DNA of 64,000 bases. Origin: Bin87 sp963692995. Its GTDB lineage: Bacteria > Chloroflexota > Dehalococcoidia > Lucifugimonadales > UBA3495. Where the stretch lies: the NCBI GenBank assembly GCA_963692995.1, contig OY843611.1:2604001-2668000 (forward strand), written 5' to 3'. Below, piece by piece: positions 54,382 through 62,384 of this stretch. Numbering within the stretch: position 1 is the first letter of the stretch; each line of letters begins with the position of its first letter. Position numbers and translations under genes: made by a program. The notes beneath the pieces are model-generated. The model had not been told where the DNA came from and searched no databases. It was given only the letters and a program-made list of their open reading frames with translations.

Positions 54382-54861
54382 TCAGTGAGCCGCCGGGGCG
54401 GCAAGGGCAGCGGCGATCCGGTCCCGGGCGGCATCGGGGGTGATGCGCCCGGCCAAGTGATGGTCAATTGCCATGACGGGAGCGTGGGCGCAGGCTCCCA
54501 GGCAGGTGTTGTAGCGCAGGGTCGCCTTGGCGTCGGGGGTGTCGCCCTCGTCAGACAGGCCCAGGGCATCCTGAGCGGCGGCGATGATGGCCGTGGCGCC
54601 CATCACGTGGCAGGAGGGGCCCCAGCAGACCTCGATACGATGCTCGGTGGGCGGGTCAAATCGGAAGTTGGGGTAGAAAGTGGCAACGGCCCAGACGTCG
54701 TTGACGGTAGCGGCCATCCGCGTGGCCACCGCCGCCACCGCCTCCGGCGGTATGTACCCGATGGCATCCTCAACAGCCAGCAGCGACGATAGGACGGTAA
54801 CCGTACTCTGCGGCTGATTGTTAACGGCGTTGTCAATCAGGGCGCGGGTGGCGTCGTCCAT
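54382..54861 (-). CDS. nuoE: NuoE-like [2Fe-2S] thioredoxin-fold subunit
   Basis: The 159-residue protein has four cysteines in the NuoE layout: C-W-G-P-S-C and, later, C-L-G-A-C. It starts the nuoE-nuoF-(methyltransferase)-nuoG-like run and begins 18 bases before nuoF. The module probably exchanges electrons with NAD. Confidence 0.92.
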   Translation of the reverse strand: MDDATRALIDNAVNNQPQSTVTVLSSLLAVEDAIGYIPPEAVAAVATRMAATVNDVWAVATFYPNFRFDPPTEHRIEVCWGPSCHVMGATAIIAAAQDALGLSDEGDTPDAKATLRYNTCLGACAHAPVMAIDHHLAGRITPDAARDRIAAALAAPAAH

Positions 54862-54945
54862 TTGTGAAATCCGTTACAAACTCGGTTGGGAACGGCGTCA
54901 GTCTAGCACAACCGGCGGCGGACGGGCAATGCGAGCCAGCAGACG

Positions 54946-55539
54946 CTATTCTCGGATAATGCGATCCACTTCCAGAACAATGTCCGGGAATGCCTGGGGA
55001 GCAATGGTTTCCCCAGGGCCAAAGTAACGCGCGGTCGCGTACTCGCTACCGGATGGATCAGTGTGGGCTTCAATGCGGCGGGCCGGTCGGTTCACGATCC
55101 AGGCTTCGGGGATGCCGGCGCGGGCGTACTGCGGCAGCTTCTCCTTCCGGTCGTAGTCAACGGTGGTGTCGGATACCTCAATCAGCAGCAGGACATCGGC
55201 AGGGCCGGGGTGTCCGCCCCGGTAGAAATCGTCGCGCCAACGCAGGAGCATTACGTCCGGCTGCGGTTCGCTGGCATCGTCAAGCCGCACCGGGTCCTGA
55301 ACGGCAATCATGGCGCGGCCCTGCAAGGGAGGGAGCATCGTGTTGTTGAAAAACTTAACGCTGGCGGCGTGCCAGTCTCCGATTGGCGGCATGACGATGA
55401 TGTCTCCGTCCAGCAGCTCCACGCGGTCGTTTTCCGACAGAATGCCGGCGTCGGCCATGGCGTAGTACTCGGCCACGGTGAAGCGGCGGCGGGCCGGCGC
55501 CCGGGCCGCGGGCGGAGCGGATGAGACTGCGGTGGTCAT
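54946..55539 (-). CDS. Uma2-family protein, tandem copy 3
   Basis: The 197-residue protein has R-R-R-F-T-V-A-E-Y-Y-A-M-A-D-A-G-I, P-D-V-M-L-L, D-V-L-L-L-I-E-V-S-D-T and A-G-I-P-E-A-W-I-V-N, the PD-(D/E)XK-like Uma2 core. It is near-identical at the N-terminus to the next two copies and differs mainly in the C-terminal third. It is the most diverged of the tandem set. Confidence 0.88.
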   Translation of the reverse strand: MTTAVSSAPPAARAPARRRFTVAEYYAMADAGILSENDRVELLDGDIIVMPPIGDWHAASVKFFNNTMLPPLQGRAMIAVQDPVRLDDASEPQPDVMLLRWRDDFYRGGHPGPADVLLLIEVSDTTVDYDRKEKLPQYARAGIPEAWIVNRPARRIEAHTDPSGSEYATARYFGPGETIAPQAFPDIVLEVDRIIRE

Positions 55540-55551
55540 GGCGACATCTGA

Positions 55552-56145
55552 TCAGTTGCCGATGATCCGGCTAACTTCCAGAACGATGTCCGGGAATGCC
55601 TGGGGCGCGATGCAATCCCCGGAACCGGCATATCTAACGGTGCTATACCCGCTGTCGGAAGGTTCCGAGTAGCCTTCGACACGGCGGGCCGGTCGGTTCA
55701 CGATCCAGACTTCCGGGATGCCGGCCCGGGCGTACTGCGGCAGTTTGGTGTTCCGGTCGTAGTCAATGGTGCTATCGGAAACTTCGATCAGCAGCAATAC
55801 GTCGGCCGGTTCCGGATGTCCGCCGGCGTAGAAATCGTCGCGCCAACGCAGGAGCATTACATCCGGCTGCGGCTCGCTGACATCGTCCAAACGTGTCGGA
55901 TTCTGGACACTTACGATGGCGCGCCCTTCCAAACGTGGCGGCAGGACGTTGGTGAACAGATTAACCCTGGCGGCGTGCCAGTCTCCGATTGGCGGCATGA
56001 CGATGATGTCTCCGTCCAGCAGCTCCACCCGGTCGTTTTCCGACAGGATGCCGGCGTCGGCCATGGCGTAGTACTCGGCCACGGTGAAGCGGCGGCGGGC
56101 GGGCGCGCGGGCCGCGGGCGGAGCGGACGGGACTGCGGTGGTCAT
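55552..56145 (-). CDS. Uma2-family protein, tandem copy 2
   Basis: The 197-residue protein is very close to copy 1 (56158) over most of its length, including the C-terminal region with G-Y-S-T-V-R-Y-A-G-S-G-D-C. The gap to each neighbour is only 12 bases. Recent duplication is likely. Confidence 0.9.
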   Translation of the reverse strand: MTTAVPSAPPAARAPARRRFTVAEYYAMADAGILSENDRVELLDGDIIVMPPIGDWHAARVNLFTNVLPPRLEGRAIVSVQNPTRLDDVSEPQPDVMLLRWRDDFYAGGHPEPADVLLLIEVSDSTIDYDRNTKLPQYARAGIPEVWIVNRPARRVEGYSEPSDSGYSTVRYAGSGDCIAPQAFPDIVLEVSRIIGN

Positions 56146-56157
56146 GGCGACATCTGA

Positions 56158-56748
56158 TCAGTTGCCGATGATCCGGCTGGCTTCCAGAACGATGTCCGGG
56201 AATGCCTGGGGCGCGATGCAATCCCCGGAACCGGCATATCTAACGGTGCTATACCCGCTGTCGGAAGGTTCCAAGTAGCCTTCGACACGGCGGGCCGGTC
56301 GGTTCACGATCCAGACTTCCGGGATGCCGGCCCGGGCGTACTGCGGCAGTTTGGTGTTCCGGTCGTAGTCAACGGTGGTATCGGAAACTTCGATCAGCAG
56401 CAATACGTCGGCCGGTTCCGGATGCCCGCCGGCGTAGAAATCGTCGCGCCAACGCAGGAGCATTACGTCCGGTTGCGGCTCGCTGGCGCTGTCAAGGCGC
56501 GTTGGGTTCTGAACACGCACGATGGCGCGCCCTTGCAGGGGCGGAAGCATCGTATGGTTAATTAGGTCAACGCTGGCGGCATGCCAGTCTCCGATTGGCG
56601 GCATGACGATGATGTCTCCGTCCAGCAGCTCCACCCGGTCGTTTTCCGACAGGATGCCGGCGTCGGCCATGGCGTAGTACTCGGCCACGGTGAAGCGGCG
56701 GCGGGCCGGCGCGACCGCCACCGGAGGAGACGCTACTGGCGTGGTCAT
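56158..56748 (-). CDS. Uma2-family protein, tandem copy 1
   Basis: The 196-residue protein has the same domain. Its N-terminus (T-T-P-V-A-S-P-P-V-A-V-A-P) differs from the other two. It begins 12 bases after the DsbA-like gene on the same strand, so all three lie in that operon. Confidence 0.9.
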   Translation of the reverse strand: MTTPVASPPVAVAPARRRFTVAEYYAMADAGILSENDRVELLDGDIIVMPPIGDWHAASVDLINHTMLPPLQGRAIVRVQNPTRLDSASEPQPDVMLLRWRDDFYAGGHPEPADVLLLIEVSDTTVDYDRNTKLPQYARAGIPEVWIVNRPARRVEGYLEPSDSGYSTVRYAGSGDCIAPQAFPDIVLEASRIIGN

Positions 56749-56759
56749 GGCGGCTGGCC

Positions 56760-57413
56760 TTATTCCGCGGCGGCGCGATTCTCCAGGGCCTTGTCCATCA
56801 CCCGCCGGAAGACCTCGTAGGGTTGCGCGCCGGTGAACAGCAGGTTGTCGAAGACGAAGGTTGGAATGCCCCGGATACCGTAGCCCAGCGCCTCTTGATA
56901 CTGGTCCACGACCTTCTGGGCATAGTGGCCCGACTCTACCCGTTCCTTCAGCTCGGCGCCGTCCAGTCCCACGCTGGCGCCGATGTCGGCCAGCGCCGAC
57001 GGATCGCCCAGGTCGGAGCGGCGGTCCCAGTAGGCTGCATAGGCGGCGCGGTGGTACTCCATGAACTTGCCCTGCTCCTGGGCATACTCGGTGGCCTGCA
57101 AGGATTTGAGGCTGTTGTGGGTGTAGCGGGGCGGGCGCATGACCAGGTTGGCCTCGCGGGCGTAGGTACGCAGGGGGTCGGAGAGCTCGTCCTCCGATTC
57201 ACCGGGGCGCGGCTCGCGAACCCGTCCCTCCGGCGGGGTATCCGGGCGCAGCAAATAGGCCCGGCCCTCAACGGTGACGTCGTATTCTTCAGCCAGTTTG
57301 TCGACACGTTCCAGGCCGACATAGCACCAGGGTCAAACGTAGTCGTACCAGACTATAACGTGAACCGGGTTGGGGTCGTCGGGATGGCTGTGGGCCGGCG
57401 GTTGGGTAGTCAT
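56760..57413 (-). CDS. DsbA/FrnE-family oxidoreductase, probable selenoprotein (UPWC)
   Basis: The protein has 217 residues from the ATG at 57413 with GAGG upstream, reading the TGA at 57333-57335 as selenocysteine. W-Y-D-Y-V-U27-P-W-C30-Y-V-G-L-E-R-V matches the FrnE active site C-P-W-C-Y-x-G. Downstream G-I-R-G-I-P-T-F-V-F holds the cis-proline of thioredoxin folds. Stopping at TGA would leave 26 residues; starting after it would lose the active site. A hairpin follows the TGA. Confidence 0.88.
57300..57320 (-). promoter_or_regulatory. SECIS-like hairpin of the DsbA-like gene
   Basis: On the minus strand GTCGGC pairs with the GTGTCGAC end (one G-U), with a loop centred on GGAA about 23 bases after the TGA. 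Pairing is weaker than in the BtuF-like gene. Confidence 0.4.
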
Positions 57414-57462
57414 GTCAGCGCCTCGGGTAGGTTGTCGGTTGCGGGTCAACCCCGAAAAACGG

Positions 57463-58191
57463 TTATGTCTGGCCGTCGGCCGGGCCGGACGCCAGCCGGT
57501 CCAGCAACGGATACAGCCCTTCCAGGCTGTCGATATGTTCGCAGCCGGTGACGTTGCTATGGAAGCCGCCACGGTCGATCAGGACGGCGTGCAGGCCGGC
57601 TTCCCGCGCGCCTTCAACATCCGAGCGGGGTTGGTCGCCAACGTGCATCGCCCGACCCGGGCTTACGCCCATGCGTTTTAAGCCGGCTTCAAATATGACG
57701 GTGGCCGGCTTTTCGCCAACTTCCCGGCCCGTGATGGAGAACTCCAGGTACTGGCGAATATCCAGCTGTTCGGTGAGCTCTTCCATGTCGCGCCGCAGGT
57801 TGGTCAGGACGGCCAGCCGGTAGCCGCGGCGCTGCAATTCGGCCAGAACCGGCCGGGTTTCCTCAAACGCCACGAATTCCTTGGGCACGGAGATGGCCAT
57901 ATCCCAGATCTGCTTGGCCATGCGCAGCGATACGGCTACGCCAGCCTCTTCCAAGATGATCTGTTCGTAACGGGCGAAAAACTCATCCCGTCCAACGGCA
58001 CCCCGTTCGCCCAGGGGCAAACGGTGGTTTTCCTCATTGAAATACAGGTCGGCTATGGCGTAGCCGCGCGCCAGGTTTTCCGGCGGCACGCGGATCCCCA
58101 AGTTCTGGCAGGCGGCGTGCTGAATCTGGGGCAGCGGCGGCCAGAACCGGACCAGAGTGTTGTAAAAGTCAAAGAAAATGGCCTCAATCAT
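57463..58191 (-). CDS. HAD-family hydrolase
   Basis: The 242-residue protein has F-F-D-F-Y-N-T-L-V at the start, L-T-N-L, and G-D-Q-P-R-S-D-V-E-G-A, the four HAD motifs, with a helical cap. It lies 49 bases upstream of the DsbA-like gene. The substrate is unknown. Confidence 0.88.
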   Translation of the reverse strand: MIEAIFFDFYNTLVRFWPPLPQIQHAACQNLGIRVPPENLARGYAIADLYFNEENHRLPLGERGAVGRDEFFARYEQIILEEAGVAVSLRMAKQIWDMAISVPKEFVAFEETRPVLAELQRRGYRLAVLTNLRRDMEELTEQLDIRQYLEFSITGREVGEKPATVIFEAGLKRMGVSPGRAMHVGDQPRSDVEGAREAGLHAVLIDRGGFHSNVTGCEHIDSLEGLYPLLDRLASGPADGQT

Positions 58192-58296
58192 GGAAGTCGT
58201 AACAGCGGCGCAACGGAAGACTGGCCTTAATGACCCAAAGTTGCCTGGGCCAATGATAGCACAAGTGCGGTCGGCATTCGCGGCCCTTGTTCCCGG

Positions 58297-59007
58297 TCAG
58301 GCCCGGCAGCAGGCCGTTTGACAGGCCGACAGGCCATAAAAGCAGCTCCGGCAGAAGCAAACCCGGATCGCCTCGCGCTCATCCTCCCCATCGTGTTCGT
58401 ACTCGTGTTCATCCCCAAAGAGGTTTTCTCGGCCTTCCTTGATGAAAAAGGGGATCAGGATCAGGGAGGCCACCGGGTCGGCCCACCACCAGGCAAACAG
58501 CGCGTTGAACCCCAGCCCCACCAGTACCGCCAAGTCCTGAAGGTCGCAGAACAGGCTTTCCATCGCCTCGGCCCGCAACGCCCGGGACTGCATCCGGACG
58601 GCGACGCGCATCTTGGCAACGTACAGGCCGGTCATGGCCACCGCGCTGGCTACCGCAATCGCGACGCCGACCAGTCTGGGTTCCGGCCGGGGCAACCACC
58701 CCAGCAGGCTGGCCCCGGAATGAACGAGTACATAGGCCGCCAGCACAAAGAAGGTAAGGCCCACTAACTTCTGCGCTTTACCCTCCCCCGTTTCATCCTC
58801 CGTTTCACCCGGCTCCCGGGTCAATCGCCACACGAGGACGCCGCCGGCGAACAGCTCGATGACACTGTCCGCCCCAAAAGCGAGCAGAACCACGCTGCCG
58901 GCCCGCGCGCCGGCCCAGAAAGCAACCACGGCTTCGGCCAGGTTCCACAGCAAGCCGACCGTCACCAGGATAAGCGCGGTTCGGCGAAGGGTGTCTTGTT
59001 CAGGCAT
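58297..59007 (-). CDS. CDF-like cation transporter with Cys-rich tail
   Basis: The 236-residue protein has about five membrane helices and F-G-A-D-S-V-I-E-L-F, an A-D-x-x-x-E pattern like CDF proteins. It ends in a Cys-rich tail (C-F-C-R-S-C...C-Q-T-A-C-C) that could bind metal. Ions could be zinc or similar. Confidence 0.75.
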   Translation of the reverse strand: MPEQDTLRRTALILVTVGLLWNLAEAVVAFWAGARAGSVVLLAFGADSVIELFAGGVLVWRLTREPGETEDETGEGKAQKLVGLTFFVLAAYVLVHSGASLLGWLPRPEPRLVGVAIAVASAVAMTGLYVAKMRVAVRMQSRALRAEAMESLFCDLQDLAVLVGLGFNALFAWWWADPVASLILIPFFIKEGRENLFGDEHEYEHDGEDEREAIRVCFCRSCFYGLSACQTACCRA

Positions 59008-59016
59008 CAGGCTTGT

Positions 59017-59829
59017 TCAGGCATCAGGTTGGAACGTTGCTTCGTCTCGGCCCGACAACCCGTCAAGCAGGTCGGCCAGCGCCGCCGTAACGTCCACCGG
59101 CGCGTCCAGGCGCCAGCGAGCGCAGGTCTCGGCGTCTGCCGGTCCCACGAAAACGCTGGCCCCGCCCGCGGCCTGCGCGGCCCGAAATGCGTCCTCGTCG
59201 GTGGCGTCGTCGCCGATGTAGATGGGGTAGGCCTGGGGCGCCAGCCGGGAACGGATCAGGGTCAGCGCGCGCCCCTTATCCCAATCCACCGCCGGCCGCA
59301 GTTCCAGGGCCGACTTGGCGACGCTGACCCGACACAGGCCGGCGGCCACCGGCGGCCGGGCGGCGGCTTGGAACGCCGACGCCGCGGCGTGGTGATACTC
59401 TTCCGGCGTCAGGCGATAGTGAACGGTCAGCGTCAGGGTCTTGTCCTCCACAAACGCGCCGGGTACATCAGCCAGGGCGGTTTGCAGCTCCGCCGCCGCC
59501 TGGGCGATGGCCGGCAGGGCGGCTGTCACGTCGGGGTGGCGGTATTGCAGGCCGAGCCCGGCGATCTCCAGGCCGTGATTGCCGGCGTACACCAGCCCCG
59601 GAACGCCCACCCGGTGGGATACGTCATCCAGCGCGCGCCCGCTGATCACGCCCACCGAGCATTTCGGATGGCGGGCCAGCGCGTCCAGCAAGACGGCATT
59701 GCCCGGACGCAACGCGGCATCCTCCGGGCGGGGCGCAATTTCCGCGAGCGTGCCGTCAAAGTCGAGCAGGAGCAGGATCTGTGATTGCCCCTGGGCCGGA
59801 TTGAAAAGATCGAGGCAAAGGTCAGCCAT
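59017..59829 (-). CDS. otsB: Trehalose-6-phosphate phosphatase
   Basis: The protein has 270 residues from the ATG at 59829. L-L-L-D-F-D-G-T-L-A-E-I and G-D-D-A-T-D-E-D-A-F are the HAD motifs of OtsB. It starts 17 bases after otsA and releases trehalose. Confidence 0.92.
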   Translation of the reverse strand: MADLCLDLFNPAQGQSQILLLLDFDGTLAEIAPRPEDAALRPGNAVLLDALARHPKCSVGVISGRALDDVSHRVGVPGLVYAGNHGLEIAGLGLQYRHPDVTAALPAIAQAAAELQTALADVPGAFVEDKTLTLTVHYRLTPEEYHHAAASAFQAAARPPVAAGLCRVSVAKSALELRPAVDWDKGRALTLIRSRLAPQAYPIYIGDDATDEDAFRAAQAAGGASVFVGPADAETCARWRLDAPVDVTAALADLLDGLSGRDEATFQPDA

Positions 59830-59846
59830 CGGGCAGCAAGTTAACC

Positions 59847-61370
59847 TTACGCGGTGGTCGCGGTGGTCAGGCGGGCGTGGTCGGGGGTGCTGGCCTGCAT
59901 CAGGTGCATCATGATGCGGCCGGCCCACTTGTAGATATTGTTCATCCGGACGGTGTTGCGCATCTGACGCATCCGGATGCGGCGTTCCGTTTCGTCCATG
60001 GTAAGGGCCTGGTGAATGGCGTCGGCGAACTGCTCGGTGGCGTAGGGGTTGATGATGAGCGAGCCGGTAAGTTCCTGGGCGGCGCCGGCGAAGGCGCTGA
60101 GGATCAGCACGCCGTCCTCATCAACCCGGGAGGCGACGTACTCTTTAGCCACCAGGTTCATGCCGTCGTGAAGGCTGCTTTCGGCGCAGAAACTGGCCAG
60201 ACGGCGCAACGCCGAGAAGGTGGCCGACGGCAGCGACGTGGGCCAGTGCAGCACCGGCTGCCAGCCGTCGTAGCCGAACCGCTCGTTGATGCGGTTGACG
60301 GTGGCCGCAATGTCGATGGTGAGCTGCATGTAGGAGTCGATATTGGTGCGGCTGGCGGCGCCGGCCTGCAAGAACACCAGCTGGCCCCGGTATTGGGGCC
60401 ACTTCTCGAAGAGGCGTTCCACAGCGCGCAGCCGGTGGGGTATGCCCTTGGTGTAGTCCTGCCGGTCGATGCCCAGTCCCAGGATACGCCCCCGGTTCAG
60501 GCCCAGCTCTCGGGAGAGGCGCTTCATCTCCAATTCCACCTCTTCCGTTCGAGCCTCAGCATCCAGATTGTCGAAATCGATGCTGATGGGGAAGGGTCGA
60601 ACCAGGGTAATATCGTTGCGGTAGTCGATCAGCCCGTATTCGGGGTCCGCCTGGGCGTCCAGGTTGGCGTCAACGCAGCTGATGAAGTTCTGGCAATCGC
60701 CGGACAAGTGGAAGCCCAACAGGTCGTTGCCCAGCATCCCGTCCAGGATTTCCTCCTGCCAGGGGCAGATCCGCAAGATGTCGGGATTGGGCCAGGGAAT
60801 ATGCCAGAACTGGCCGATGATAACGTCGGGGTTGACCTCGCGGATGTATCGAGGCAACAATGCCAGGTGATAGTCCTGGATGAGGACGATGGCCGGAGCG
60901 TCGTTGATTTCGTCCAGCACCAGGTCGGCGAAACGGCGGTTCACCGACTGGTAGAAGCCGTAGTGTTCGGAGTCGAACACCGGCTCGGTGTAGGCGATAT
61001 GGCACAGGGGCCAGAGCCCTTCGTTGGAAAATCCGTAGTAGAAACCGTTGTTTTCCTCTTCGCTGAGGTTGAGCAAGCGCATGGAGTAAGCGGGCGAGTC
61101 GGATGGAACGGCGATGCGTCCTTCGCCGTCCATGGCGGCGCGGTCGTCGGGGCCGCTGCTCTGAGCGATCCAGGTCCCGCCGCAGGCGCGCATCAAGGGG
61201 TCAATGGCGGCGGTGAGTCCGCCGGGGGGCATTTCGCCCTTGGCGACTCCGTTCTCAATTCTGAAAACATAGGGCTGCCGGTTGGAAACCACAATCAGCC
61301 GATAGTCGCTCAATTCCCGGCTCACCAGTCGCTGTAGGTCATCGCCAGTCCACGTATCGCCAATCCGCAT
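59847..61370 (-). CDS. otsA: Trehalose-6-phosphate synthase (OtsA-like)
   Basis: The protein has 507 residues from the ATG at 61370 with GGGAGG nine bases upstream; a TTG at 61379 is less likely. The GT20 features are N-R-Q-P-Y, I-Q-D-Y-H-L, D-R-Q-D-Y-T-K-G-I and L-H-D-G-M-N-L-V-A-K-E-Y-V-A. It joins UDP- or GDP-glucose to glucose-6-phosphate. A glucosylglycerol-phosphate synthase is a less likely alternative. Confidence 0.92.
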   Translation of the reverse strand: MRIGDTWTGDDLQRLVSRELSDYRLIVVSNRQPYVFRIENGVAKGEMPPGGLTAAIDPLMRACGGTWIAQSSGPDDRAAMDGEGRIAVPSDSPAYSMRLLNLSEEENNGFYYGFSNEGLWPLCHIAYTEPVFDSEHYGFYQSVNRRFADLVLDEINDAPAIVLIQDYHLALLPRYIREVNPDVIIGQFWHIPWPNPDILRICPWQEEILDGMLGNDLLGFHLSGDCQNFISCVDANLDAQADPEYGLIDYRNDITLVRPFPISIDFDNLDAEARTEEVELEMKRLSRELGLNRGRILGLGIDRQDYTKGIPHRLRAVERLFEKWPQYRGQLVFLQAGAASRTNIDSYMQLTIDIAATVNRINERFGYDGWQPVLHWPTSLPSATFSALRRLASFCAESSLHDGMNLVAKEYVASRVDEDGVLILSAFAGAAQELTGSLIINPYATEQFADAIHQALTMDETERRIRMRQMRNTVRMNNIYKWAGRIMMHLMQASTPDHARLTTATTA

Positions 61371-61592
61371 AATGAGCAACCTCCCTGGGCGGGCGCGCCG
61401 TCCAGCATCAAAGCGCCTGAAAATCGCTGCTGATTGGCGTTATGGGCGCCTGCCCTGCGCGGGCCAACCGTCCGGCGCCATCTCACATACGGCTACTTGC
61501 CGATAACAATTATCACGTTGCCGGGATTCTGCCACAAGATTAGCGCGGGGTCAATGGGGGAATGGTTCTCGGGAGGAAATTGCGAACCCCCC

Positions 61593-61777
61593 AAGTCCCC
61601 TCACATTAGGCCGTGTTCGTAAACACCGTCATTCCCGCGAAAGCGGGAATCCAGGCGTCTCTATAACCACATCGTTCTCCGACAGCCGGCAATTCTGGAT
61701 TCCCGCTTTCGCGGGAATGACGGAAAGGTAAGTGGGAGTGCCGGTGTTTGCGAACACGGCCTAGTGTGAGGGGACTT
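61593..61777. mobile_element. 185-base MITE-like element with repeat copy 9
   Basis: The ends are long imperfect inverted repeats: AAGTCCCCTCACATTAGGCC and its partner near 61755-61777, including TAGGCCGTGTTCGTAAACAC. Repeat copy 9 lies inside. The ends resemble those at 44081-44229. No transposase is present, so it would move with help from elsewhere. Confidence 0.75.
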
Positions 61778-61817
61778 CGGGAGTTTCACAATTTTCTCCG
61801 GTAGATTGAGCGCGGAT

Positions 61818-61846
61818 TTGCCGCCCCCAAACCCCGGTGCTATACT
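61818..61846 (+). promoter_or_regulatory. Promoter of fur 2
   Basis: TTGCCG (61818-61823) and TATACT (61841-61846) are 17 bases apart, 67 bases before the ATG. A TATACT hexamer also precedes fur 1. Confidence 0.55.
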
Positions 61847-61913
61847 CGCCCAATACGATGCTGCTGGCGCGGTTTATACGATATGTGTTGAGACGGTATC
61901 GCGGGGGGGATCA

Positions 61914-62342
61914 ATGATACAGAGCGCGGTTGTGCAGCAGCTTCGTCAGGGAGGCGTGCGGGTTACGCCCCAGCGTCTGGCTATCGCCGAGGCCGTGCTC
62001 AACTCCACCGACCATCCCACGGTGCAGCAGATCCACGAGCGTGTGCAGCAGCATTTCCCGTCCATGACCCTGGCTACCGTCTATTCGACCCTGGGCGTAC
62101 TGTCCCGGAGCGGGTTGATTCAGGAACTGCCCTTCGCCAAGCAATCGCGCTACGAGAGTAACGTTTTGCCCCACGTCAACCTGGTGTGTTTGGGCTGCGG
62201 CAACATCGCCGACGCTGAAGACAGCAGCGAGATAATCGTCCGATTGCGGGACCAGGTATCCAACGAGACCCGGTTCCAGGTGATGTGGCAGCGGGTGGAC
62301 TTTCACGGCTGGTGCCGCGCCTGCCAGCCCTCGGACGAATAA
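61914..62342 (+). CDS. Fur-family metalloregulator 2
   Basis: The protein has 142 residues from an ATG with a G-rich site four bases upstream. It is about the same length as the copy at 19937 and shares V-T-P-Q-R-L-A-I-A-E, T-L-A-T-V-Y-S-T-L-G-V-L, H-V-N-L-V-C-L-G-C-G and C-R-A-C. It may sense a different metal or peroxide. A VOC gene follows closely. Confidence 0.9.
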   Translation: MIQSAVVQQLRQGGVRVTPQRLAIAEAVLNSTDHPTVQQIHERVQQHFPSMTLATVYSTLGVLSRSGLIQELPFAKQSRYESNVLPHVNLVCLGCGNIADAEDSSEIIVRLRDQVSNETRFQVMWQRVDFHGWCRACQPSDE

Positions 62343-62384
62343 GCGCCCCGCCTCCTGATTGTCGCACCGTCTGATTGTCGCACC

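Larger units (their letters stand above)
61371..61913. other. Intergenic region with MITE and promoter
   Basis: The 540 bases between otsA (minus) and fur 2 (plus) hold the 185-base element at 61593-61777 and the fur 2 promoter. I see no gene here. Confidence 0.6.

Noticed and set aside
52556..54388. 610-residue plus-strand reading frame opposite nuoF
   Set aside because: It is a shadow of nuoF.
15600..57335. UGA reassigned to Trp or Gly throughout the genome
   Set aside because: TGA clearly stops many genes here (for example aprB, Sir2 and the VOC gene at 32865), TGG is used for Trp, and the five recoded TGAs all sit at Cys positions.
15600..57335. Pseudogenes or base errors at the five TGAs
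   Set aside because: Errors or decay would not hit the redox Cys in five different families while leaving everything else intact. One error is possible; five at catalytic sites is not likely.
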